This document shows positions 1 through 6,695 of a stretch of 64,000 nucleotides of DNA, piece by piece (position 1 is the stretch's first letter; each line of letters starts with the position of its first letter). Origin of the DNA: HR10 sp964615335 (GTDB lineage: Bacteria; Acidobacteriota; Blastocatellia; HR10); assembly GCA_964615335.1 (NCBI GenBank), contig CAZTMT010000013.1, forward strand, positions 35,228 through 99,227, written 5' to 3'. The translations under genes were made by a program, and so were the position numbers. A model generated the notes under the pieces. It was given only the letters and a program-made list of their open reading frames with translations. It ran no database searches and was not told where the DNA came from.

Positions 1-355
1 CGCTCTGGAGAAACTCGATGAGGAAGTCGCCGAACTCAAACGCGCCGTGATGGCACCTTCTCCCTCCCAAGAACAGCTCAAAGAAGAGATCGGCGATCTC
101 CTCTTCATGCTCGTCAATCTCGCTCGCCTCCTCCGCCTGGATGCGGAGACGGCCCTCAAAGCCGCGAATCGGAAATTCCGGGAACGCTTCCGCTACATCG
201 AGCGCGAACTCCACCGACAGGGTCGCTCGCTCGAAGAGAGCACCCTCGAGGAGATGGACCGCCTCTGGAACGAAGCGAAACAGAAAGCAGCCGACACCCC
301 CGAGCGCGAGAAGGATACGGAGCGAGAATGCGAGCGAAGCTCACACGACCTTTGA
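1..355 (+). CDS. mazG: MazG nucleotide pyrophosphohydrolase, C-terminal part (partial)
   Basis: The reading frame is open from base 2 and ends at 355, so only about 117 C-terminal residues are present. MazG hydrolyses nucleoside triphosphates to monophosphates and pyrophosphate in the cytoplasm. The visible part contains the EEIGDLLFMLVNLAR helix with the ExxD metal-binding pattern of the second MazG domain, and then the NRKFRERFRYIE segment typical of the C-terminus of full-length tandem-domain MazG. The internal ATG at 47 is not the start, because homology continues upstream of it. The next gene lies on the opposite strand and converges on this one. The identification is firm; the upstream half is outside the window. 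Confidence 0.85.
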   Translation, partial: ALEKLDEEVAELKRAVMAPSPSQEQLKEEIGDLLFMLVNLARLLRLDAETALKAANRKFRERFRYIERELHRQGRSLEESTLEEMDRLWNEAKQKAADTPEREKDTERECERSSHDL

Positions 356-459
356 CCGAACGCTTCCGAGAGGAGAGCAGCCAGGGCTAATCGCTTCTGC
401 GCGACGATGTCCCGTGGAGATCCCTGACCGCTCTTCGAGTGGCAGAGGCGTTTGGCGGC

Positions 460-2181
460 TCATCCCGGGGACCCTGCCGTGAGAGCTTCCCGGATCGCAG
501 CGCGTACGTGAGCGAGCCCCTGGTTTCCCTGGCCCGTGATCTCGATGCCGAGCTGACGACGCCCGCGCTCGGCGAGCACGGCGAAATCCCCATAGGCCTG
601 CGCTCGCTTGATGAGACCGAAACGCAGGGGGCGTCCCGGGATGGACCGATCCTGAGTCTCGCTCCCGATCACATGCAGGAACAGGCCCCGATTCGGCCCT
701 CCCTTATGCAACTGCCCCGTCGAATGGAGGAAGCGAGGGCCGAAGCCGAGCGAAGTCGCCACGCGGCAGGCATCCCGCACGTCATGCCGTATCGCGTGAA
801 GGATCTCCCGGTGAGCGTCGCTTCGCGCCATGTAAGCGAGCAGCGCGAAATAGTCTCCCTCGCGCAACCTCTCGAAATGAGCGCGCAGATACCCCACAAG
901 CGAACGTTCCCGCGCCCGCTGCTCCAGCTCCTGCCGATTTCGTTCGTCGGCGAAAAGAAGCACGTCTTCCTCGCGCAGGATCGGATCGGGCCGATCCAGC
1001 GTCCCGGTCTGCTCCGAAGCGCGAGCCAGCAGGCGGGCTTTCGCCTTGCTCGCCTCGACATCGGGCTGATCGAACGGATTGACCCCCAGGATCGAACCGA
1101 GCACGGCCGTGGCCATCTCCCAGAGGAAAAAGATCGGCCCGAGATCATAGGGATCCGAGAGCGCGAGCGTGAGGACCGGATGTCCCACCGCGCGCAGCCG
1201 TTTGAGAGCTGGATCGTCCTCGGGATCGGATCGCTGCCGAAAACAGACAAAGAGGCGATCGGGCCCGTACACCTCCGGCGGACCGAGCGCTTCCTGGTCC
1301 ACGGGGATGACGCCTTTGCCCTCTTTTCCCGTGGATTCGGCGAGCAATTGCTCCAGCCACGCGCCCAGAGATTCCACAGCGGGCGACGTGAGAAACGTGA
1401 TCTTATCCCGCCCCTTGTGGGCCGCCTGGCCCAGAATCGCCCCCAGGACCACAGCCGGATTCTCGGAGACCGGGACGTCAGGCCGGCAGCGTGCGACCAT
1501 GCTCTGGGTCCGCTGCAGAAGGTGCACAATATCCACGCCCGCCAGAGCGGCGGGAACCAGCCCGAAGACCGAGAGCGCTGAATACCGCCCGCCCACGCTC
1601 GGGACGCCGCGAAAGCACGCGCGGAATCCTTCGCGCCGGGCGATCTCCTCCAGGGGAGAGCCCGGATCGGTGATCGCGACGAAATGCTCGCGGGCTCGTT
1701 CCCGGGAGAGAGCGCGCGTCATCCACTCCAGGAAGCACTCAAGAAGCAAATTCGTTTCCAGAGTCGTCCCCGATTTGCTCGACACAAGGATAAGTGTGCG
1801 CTCGGGATCGAGTCCCTGCTGGACCGCAGCGATCTCATCCGGATCCACCGAATCCAGGACACGAAACTCCGCGCACCCGAACGCGCGCGCCAGCACTTCT
1901 GGAGCCAGACTCGATCCCCCCATACCGAGAAGCAGGATCTGCGCGATCCCCTCGTGACGGAGGCTCTGGCCGAAGGCGCGGAGCTTCTGCGCGCTCTCCA
2001 GATCGGGGAGCTGCAACCATCCGAGCCACTCATCCTCTCGATCGCCGGTCCAGAGAGAGACATCTCCGGCCCAGAGCCTCTGGACCTTACGCGCCCTCTC
2101 CCACTCGGCGAGCGTCTCCCCGACGGCGCCTCGAAGCCCATCGGGCAAAGTCTCCATCCACCGTCTCACGACGTCGCGCAT
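460..2181 (-). CDS. pgi: Glucose-6-phosphate isomerase
   Basis: This 573-residue protein should interconvert glucose 6-phosphate and fructose 6-phosphate. Two SIS-type sugar-phosphate sites are visible, GMGGSSLAPEV near residue 85 and SSKSGTTLETN near 135. The PGI signature GGRYSALSVFGLVPAAL follows near 195, and the C-terminal block FGPRFLHSTGQLHKGGPN near 485. The sequence style, with AYMAR and the HSTGQLHKGG block, resembles the isomerase half of bacterial transaldolase-isomerase fusions rather than the classical E. coli enzyme, but no transaldolase domain is attached. It is the last gene of a four-gene minus-strand operon and overlaps the end of the cupin gene by 16 bp, which suggests translational coupling. 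Confidence 0.9.
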   Translation of the reverse strand: MRDVVRRWMETLPDGLRGAVGETLAEWERARKVQRLWAGDVSLWTGDREDEWLGWLQLPDLESAQKLRAFGQSLRHEGIAQILLLGMGGSSLAPEVLARAFGCAEFRVLDSVDPDEIAAVQQGLDPERTLILVSSKSGTTLETNLLLECFLEWMTRALSRERAREHFVAITDPGSPLEEIARREGFRACFRGVPSVGGRYSALSVFGLVPAALAGVDIVHLLQRTQSMVARCRPDVPVSENPAVVLGAILGQAAHKGRDKITFLTSPAVESLGAWLEQLLAESTGKEGKGVIPVDQEALGPPEVYGPDRLFVCFRQRSDPEDDPALKRLRAVGHPVLTLALSDPYDLGPIFFLWEMATAVLGSILGVNPFDQPDVEASKAKARLLARASEQTGTLDRPDPILREEDVLLFADERNRQELEQRARERSLVGYLRAHFERLREGDYFALLAYMARSDAHREILHAIRHDVRDACRVATSLGFGPRFLHSTGQLHKGGPNRGLFLHVIGSETQDRSIPGRPLRFGLIKRAQAYGDFAVLAERGRRQLGIEITGQGNQGLAHVRAAIREALTAGSPG

Positions 2182-2552
2182 GAGGATGCCCCTTCGGAAG
2201 GAGACGGCACGCGATGGTAATCGTCGGCCAGGCGCACGATGTCATCCTCGCCGAGATACTCGCCGTATTGCACCTCGATGAACACCAGAGGCTCCGTCCC
2301 CGTATTCTCGATGCGATGGGGCGCGCCCCGGGGGATGACGACGCTCTGATTCGCCGCGACAGGGATCACCTCATCCCCGCGCGTCACTCGTCCCGATCCG
2401 GCGACGATCACCCAATGCTCCGTCCGATGATGGTGATATTGCAGACTCAGCCGATGTCCCGGATTCACGGTGATCCGCTTGATCTGATAGTGATCGCTCT
2501 TCTCCAAAACTTCGAACTTTCCCCACGGGCGCTCCTCAACATAACGGCTCAT
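2166..2552 (-). CDS. Cupin protein of the mannose-6-phosphate isomerase type II family
   Basis: This 128-residue single-domain cupin resembles the C-terminal isomerase domain of ManC/PMI-II enzymes. The opening RPWGKFEVLEK is typical of that family. Metal-binding cupin residues are visible in LQYHHHRTEHW (about residues 38-48) and in PRGAPHRIEN (about 74-83). It probably isomerises mannose 6-phosphate and fructose 6-phosphate or a similar sugar phosphate. It overlaps rfbD by 17 bp and pgi by 16 bp, so the three are very likely co-translated. The substrate is an inference, since stand-alone cupins of this type are not all characterised. Confidence 0.8.
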   Translation of the reverse strand: MSRYVEERPWGKFEVLEKSDHYQIKRITVNPGHRLSLQYHHHRTEHWVIVAGSGRVTRGDEVIPVAANQSVVIPRGAPHRIENTGTEPLVFIEVQYGEYLGEDDIVRLADDYHRVPSPSEGASSCATS

Positions 2553-3402
2553 GGCATCGCATCTCCTCGAGGAAGTCGTGAAGCGCCAGTGTCCAGGCGC
2601 GAAGGGGCGGAAGTCCCAGCCGCTCCGAGAGCAGGCATCGCAACTCGGTGCGAAGCGGCCGCCGCGCCGGACGGTTCAGATCTGCGCTGCGAACCGGCTC
2701 GATCGGCGCCTCCTCACGTCCCATGCGCCGGGCCACTTCGCAGGCGAACTCGTACCAGGAACAGGCGCCACTATTGGTGACATGATAGGTGCCGGGCTGC
2801 CCCCGCTCAAGGATCTCGCCCAGCCGCGCGGCCAGATCCGCCGCATACGTCGGCGCGCTCACTTCGTCCACAATGGCTCGAAGAGGAGTCGGCTCCAGAA
2901 GCCGCTTCGGAAGCGAGCTGGCGAAGTTCTTCCCCCCAAGGCCGAAGATTCGAGAGGAGCGAACGATGTAATGTCGCTCCCACGTCTGACGGATCGCCTC
3001 CTCGCCCGCCCATTTGGAGGCTCCGTACCGATTGATCGGATGCGGCTGGTCCTCGATCGTGTAGGGAGTCCCCTTGCCGCCATCGAAGACATAATCCGTA
3101 CTGATGTGCACAAGCTCCGCTCCGATCTGCCGACACGCCTGAGCCAGATAGCGCGGCCCCTCGGCGTTCACCTGGAAGGCCAGGTCCGGATCGCGCTCGC
3201 AGAGATCCACATCCGAGATCGCGGCGCAGTTGATGACAATCTGCGGACGCACCGCTTTAAGAAAACGCCTCACCTGCTCGCGATCTCGCACGTCGAGATC
3301 CTGGCGCGTGGCCCCCCGTACGTCATGCCGTTCGGCCAACGTCCGAACGACATACCGCCCGAGAAGTCCCGATGCGCCGACTACAAGGACGCGCTCCTTC
3401 AT
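2536..3402 (-). CDS. rfbD: dTDP-4-dehydrorhamnose reductase
   Basis: This 288-residue short-chain dehydrogenase carries out the NAD(P)H-dependent last step of dTDP-L-rhamnose synthesis. The N-terminal dinucleotide site is VVGASGLLGRYVV, and the catalytic YGASK motif lies near residue 127. The family segments INCAAISDVDLCERDP and LVHISTDYVFDG are present. Its start overlaps the stop of rfbB by 4 bp (ATGA-type), so it is the second gene of the operon. RfbA and RfbC are not in this window and must lie elsewhere if the pathway is complete. Confidence 0.92.
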   Translation of the reverse strand: MKERVLVVGASGLLGRYVVRTLAERHDVRGATRQDLDVRDREQVRRFLKAVRPQIVINCAAISDVDLCERDPDLAFQVNAEGPRYLAQACRQIGAELVHISTDYVFDGGKGTPYTIEDQPHPINRYGASKWAGEEAIRQTWERHYIVRSSRIFGLGGKNFASSLPKRLLEPTPLRAIVDEVSAPTYAADLAARLGEILERGQPGTYHVTNSGACSWYEFACEVARRMGREEAPIEPVRSADLNRPARRPLRTELRCLLSERLGLPPLRAWTLALHDFLEEMRCHEPLC

Positions 3403-4418
3403 CCGATCACCTTCCGTCGCCCATACATGCGTTCATAATACGCGCGATACTCGCCGCTGCGCACCTTCTCCACCCAGGCCTGATTCGCCTGATACCAGGC
3501 GATCGTCTTCTGCAACCCACTCTGAAACGTCTCCTGGGGCCGCCATCCGAATTCGCGCTCGACTTTGCTCGGATCAATGGCATAGCGCCGATCATGCCCG
3601 GGCCGATCCTCGACGAATCGAATGAGCGAGCGGGGCTTGCCGAGCAAATCCAGGATCATCTCCACGACCTCCAGATTCGTCCGCTCGGCTCGCGCGCCGA
3701 CGCAGTAGATGTCCCCCGCCCGCCCCTGGCGAAGGATCACGTCCAGAGCGCGACAATAGTCCTCGACATAAATCCAATCGCGCACATGCTGACCATCTCC
3801 GTAGACGGGAAGCGGCAGATCAGCCAGCGCGTTGGTAATCATCAGAGGGATGAGCTTCTCGGGGAACTGGTACGGTCCGTAATTGTTCCCCGAGCGCACG
3901 ATGACGACGTCCAACCCGAATGTCCGATGCGCCGCGCGGACCAGAAGCTCCGCCGCCGCCTTGCTCGCCGCATAGGGACTGTTCGGGCACAAGGGGCTTT
4001 CTTCGGTGAAGTATCCCGTCGGCCCCAGACTCCCCATGACCTCATCGGTGGAGATCTGCACCAGTCGTCCGACCCGACGCAGCCGCGCGGCATCCAGCAG
4101 GACCTGCACGCCCAGGACATTGGTCCGAACAAAGGGCGCCGCATCCTCGATGCTTCGATCCACATGCGTTTCGGCGGCGAAGTTCACTATAGCATCGGTC
4201 CCCTCCGGGAGCGCCGCGAGCACGGCCGCGGGGTCGCAGATGTCCCCCCGCACGAAGCGATATCGCGGAGACCCTTCCACATCCCGCACGTTGTCCAGGT
4301 TCCCCGCATAGGTCAGCTTGTCGAAATTCACGATCTCCACATCCGGGTACGTCCGCAGCATGTAGCGAATGAAGTGCGATCCGATAAATCCCGCTCCCCC
4401 TGTGACGAAAAGCCTCAT
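3399..4418 (-). CDS. rfbB: dTDP-glucose 4,6-dehydratase
   Basis: This is a 339-residue extended short-chain dehydrogenase that converts dTDP-glucose to dTDP-4-keto-6-deoxyglucose. It starts MRLFVTGGAGFIGSH with the NAD-binding GxxGxxG site. STDEVMGSLG and the catalytic YAASK follow. The start at 4418 is chosen because a GGAGGG ribosome-binding site lies just upstream and the family usually begins at this Met; the frame could extend to 4487 but that part is not conserved-looking and overlaps the promoter. It is the first gene of the operon rfbB-rfbD-cupin-pgi. Confidence 0.93.
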   Translation of the reverse strand: MRLFVTGGAGFIGSHFIRYMLRTYPDVEIVNFDKLTYAGNLDNVRDVEGSPRYRFVRGDICDPAAVLAALPEGTDAIVNFAAETHVDRSIEDAAPFVRTNVLGVQVLLDAARLRRVGRLVQISTDEVMGSLGPTGYFTEESPLCPNSPYAASKAAAELLVRAAHRTFGLDVVIVRSGNNYGPYQFPEKLIPLMITNALADLPLPVYGDGQHVRDWIYVEDYCRALDVILRQGRAGDIYCVGARAERTNLEVVEMILDLLGKPRSLIRFVEDRPGHDRRYAIDPSKVEREFGWRPQETFQSGLQKTIAWYQANQAWVEKVRSGEYRAYYERMYGRRKVIG

Positions 4419-4458
4419 GAACAGGCCCTCCGCGATGCGCTTTGACTCACAGGAGCCA

Positions 4459-4487
4459 ATTTTATCCCAGAGGAGAGAGCAAACCAA
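4459..4487 (-). promoter_or_regulatory. Sigma-70 promoter for the rfbB operon
   Basis: On the minus strand TTGGTT (4482-4487) is followed by a 17-bp spacer and TAAAAT (4459-4464). It lies about 40 bp upstream of the rfbB start and diverges from the promoter of the RNA gene to its right. Confidence 0.6.
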
Positions 4488-4501
4488 TCTCCCGCACCGG
4501 C

Positions 4502-4530
4502 TTGACCCGGAAGGGGGAGCGGAGTATACT
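4502..4530 (+). promoter_or_regulatory. Sigma-70 promoter for the structured RNA
   Basis: TTGACC (4502-4507), a 17-bp spacer and TATACT (4525-4530). Transcription should begin near 4537, just before the 5' strand of the closing helix of the RNA. Confidence 0.75.
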
Positions 4531-4536
4531 GGCTAA

Positions 4537-4744
4537 TACAGAGGGGCTTCTGCGAGGTTGGTGATGGCTGGCGAAGTTAGAGCCAACACGAGAACGTTTG
4601 GGAGGCCGAAGCGAGAGACCTTATCAAGGTAGGCCCCGAGAGGATGCGGGGAAACCGACGATAAGGGCTAGGCCACCCACCTGGAGGATTCCAGGTTCAA
4701 CTGTCGCCACCACACGGCCAAGCGGAAGCCCCGAACCTTTTTTT
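4537..4744 (+). ncRNA. Candidate structured small RNA, possibly 6S RNA
   Basis: No protein is encoded between the promoter at 4502 and ymdB at 4761. The predicted transcript of about 200 nt is closed by a long-range helix: GGGGCTTCTGC (4543-4553) pairs with GCGGAAGCCCC (4722-4732), followed by seven T at 4738-4744. A second long-range helix is TGGCGA (4569-4574) with TCGCCA (4704-4709). A perfect hairpin CCTGGA-GGAT-TCCAGG occupies 4680-4695, and ACCTT-ATC-AAGGT 4618-4630. Length, a rod-like closing stem, and a small hairpin on the 3' side fit 6S RNA. In several phyla 6S RNA lies near the ygfA-rny-ymdB region, which also fits. A leader element of ymdB is the alternative. That it is a structured RNA is fairly well supported; the 6S identity is an inference. 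Confidence 0.55.
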
Positions 4745-4760
4745 CGCCGGGGAGGCAGTC

Positions 4761-5540
4761 ATGCGCGTACTTGTGATCGGAGACGTCGTCGGACGTCCCG
4801 GACGTCGAATCCTGCGGGAGAAGCTGCCCGACCTCAGGCGCGCGCTGGAGGTCGAGCTGGTCGTCGCCAACGTCGAGAACGCGGCCGGAGGGTTCGGGAT
4901 CACGCCCGATGTCGCGCAGGAGCTTCTGGCGACGGGCATTGATGTGATGACCTCGGGCAATCACATCTTCGATAAGAAGGAGGCCATTCCGCTCCTGGAG
5001 GCTGAGCCGCGCCTTTTGCGACCGGCCAATTATGCTCCCGGCGTCCCGGGACGCGGCGTCTGGTCGGGCCGCTCCGCCGGCGGGCATCCGATCACGGTGA
5101 TTAATCTGCAAGGACGCGTCTTCATGCATCCGAGCGATTGCCCGTTTCGAACCGTGGACGCACTGCTTCGGGAGATTCGCCAGCCTCAAGCCATCCTCGT
5201 TGACATGCATGCCGAAGCCACATCGGAGAAGGTCGCCATGGGCTGGTACCTGGACGGACGCGTGAGCGCCGTCTTCGGCTCACATACGCATGTCCCGACG
5301 GCCGACGAGAGAATCCTTCCTCAGGGGACGGCCTATATCACCGATCTGGGCATGACAGGCCCCTACGAGAGCGTGATCGGCATCCGGCGGGAACAGATCC
5401 TGGAGCGGTTCCTGCGCGGCATGCCGCAGCGCTTCGAAGTCGCTTCGGGAGATGTGCGCCTCTGTGGCGCGCTGATTGAGATCGAGGAGCAGACCTATCG
5501 GGCTGTGAGCATTCAGCGCCTCATGGTGAGGGAGGATTAA
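4761..5540 (+). CDS. ymdB: YmdB/TIGR00282 family metallophosphoesterase
   Basis: This 259-residue protein belongs to the TIGR00282 family, whose Bacillus member YmdB hydrolyses 2',3'- or 3',5'-cyclic nucleotides. The metal-binding motifs are clear: GDVVGRPG (about residues 7-14), ENAAGGFGI (about 39-47), SGNHIFDKKE (about 66-75) and GSHTHVPTADERIL near 175. Length matches the family. It follows the candidate small RNA by only 16 nt, with GGGGAGG in between as ribosome-binding site. Its stop overlaps the stop of the convergent rluD gene. Confidence 0.9.
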   Translation: MRVLVIGDVVGRPGRRILREKLPDLRRALEVELVVANVENAAGGFGITPDVAQELLATGIDVMTSGNHIFDKKEAIPLLEAEPRLLRPANYAPGVPGRGVWSGRSAGGHPITVINLQGRVFMHPSDCPFRTVDALLREIRQPQAILVDMHAEATSEKVAMGWYLDGRVSAVFGSHTHVPTADERILPQGTAYITDLGMTGPYESVIGIRREQILERFLRGMPQRFEVASGDVRLCGALIEIEEQTYRAVSIQRLMVRED

Positions 5541-6523
5541 CGCGGCCCGGCGAGAGCTTCAGTCCGGGCGCGCACGCAGGCGAGAAAGCGCTCCAGCTCT
5601 TCGGGCAACGGGGAGGTGATGTCTAATTCCCGTCCCGATCGAGGGTGGCGAAAGCACACCCGATAGGCATGCAGGAAATGCCGACCTAACTCCTGCATGG
5701 CGCGACGAAGCACCGGATCGCGAACCTTCGTCCACAAGGCGCGCCCATAGACGGCATCTCCGACAACCGGATGCCCGATCCAGGCCAAATGCACGCGGAT
5801 CTGATGCGTGCGCCCCGTTTTGATCTCCACATCCAGAAGGGAGAAATCTCCCAACAGCTCCAGCACGCGATAGAGCGTGAGGGCTTCGCGCCCCTGGCCG
5901 GCGGGACGCACAGCCATCAGCGTGCGCCGCACGGGATGCCGACCGATCGGAGCCGAGATGCGCCCCTGGCGCTCTCCGATCGCCCCGATCACGAGCGCCC
6001 GATAGAACTTGCGCACCTGGCGCTGAGAGAACTGCTCGGCGAGCGCTTCGTGAGCCCATTCGTTTTTGGCCACAATGAGGAGCCCCGAGGTCTCCCTGTC
6101 GAGCCGGTGCACGATTCCGGGTCGAAGGACGCCGCCGCGGGACGAGAGCTTCTGGAAATGAAAACACAGGGCATGAGCGAGCGTCCCCGTCCAGACTCCG
6201 GCTCCCGGATGCACGACCATCCCGGCCGGTTTCTCCACGACCAGCAAATCCTCGTCCTCGTACACGATGCTCAAGGGAATGGGCTCCGGCTGCAGATCCA
6301 GAGACGGCGGTGGCGGGAGTTCGATCTCGATGCGATCTCCCGCACGCACCCGGTAGCTCGGCTTGGCCGGACGATCGTTGACCAGCACAGCTTGCTCTCG
6401 GATGAGCCGCCCCACGCGCGTGCGGCTGAGATCGGCCAGCGCGCGCGCCACATAGACGTCCAGGCGCTGACCGGCCTCCGCGGCTGAGACCGTGAGGACC
6501 TCAATCTCCGGCGCTTCCGACAT
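5537..6523 (-). CDS. rluD: Ribosomal large subunit pseudouridine synthase, RluD family
   Basis: This 328-residue RNA pseudouridine synthase has an N-terminal S4 RNA-binding domain (about residues 10-75, with RLDVYVAR and RVGRLIREQAVLVND). The RluA/RluD catalytic motif GIVHRLDRETSGLLIVAKN contains the active-site Asp. It most likely modifies helix 69 uridines of 23S rRNA, though RluA-family paralogues are hard to separate. The start at 6523 (MSEAPE) is chosen because the longer frame to 6979 shows no S4-like sequence and runs into glnE. No strong ribosome-binding site is visible. Confidence 0.88.
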   Translation of the reverse strand: MSEAPEIEVLTVSAAEAGQRLDVYVARALADLSRTRVGRLIREQAVLVNDRPAKPSYRVRAGDRIEIELPPPPSLDLQPEPIPLSIVYEDEDLLVVEKPAGMVVHPGAGVWTGTLAHALCFHFQKLSSRGGVLRPGIVHRLDRETSGLLIVAKNEWAHEALAEQFSQRQVRKFYRALVIGAIGERQGRISAPIGRHPVRRTLMAVRPAGQGREALTLYRVLELLGDFSLLDVEIKTGRTHQIRVHLAWIGHPVVGDAVYGRALWTKVRDPVLRRAMQELGRHFLHAYRVCFRHPRSGRELDITSPLPEELERFLACVRARTEALAGPR

Positions 6524-6584
6524 GGCGTTTCTTCGACGAGAGCCTCCCGCGAGCGTTCTCACCCGAAGCCCAACGTGCGAATCC

Positions 6585-6614
6585 ATCATACGGGGGAAGC
6601 GCGCGCTCGGACAA
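6585..6614 (-). promoter_or_regulatory. Sigma-70 promoter for rluD
   Basis: On the minus strand TTGTCC (6609-6614), an 18-bp spacer and TATGAT (6585-6590), about 60 bp upstream of the rluD start. Confidence 0.5.
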
Positions 6615-6645
6615 GGGGCGCACGGAGCGTTCTCCCCATCGCCGG

Positions 6646-6675
6646 TTGAAAGCCCCAGAGAGGCTGATTTACAAT
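6646..6675 (+). promoter_or_regulatory. Sigma-70 promoter for glnE
   Basis: TTGAAA (6646-6651), 18-bp spacer, TACAAT (6670-6675). A start of transcription near 6682 leaves a short leader of about 14 nt before the glnE ATG at 6696. Confidence 0.55.
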
Positions 6676-6695
6676 CGCCATGAGGATCGCGCGCG

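Noticed and set aside
439..1581. A 380-residue open frame opposite pgi
   Set aside because: It shows no family similarity and pgi is intact on the other strand.
4543..4744. A known metabolite riboswitch or SRP, RNase P or tmRNA gene
   Set aside because: None of the conserved cores of these RNAs that I know can be found in the sequence.
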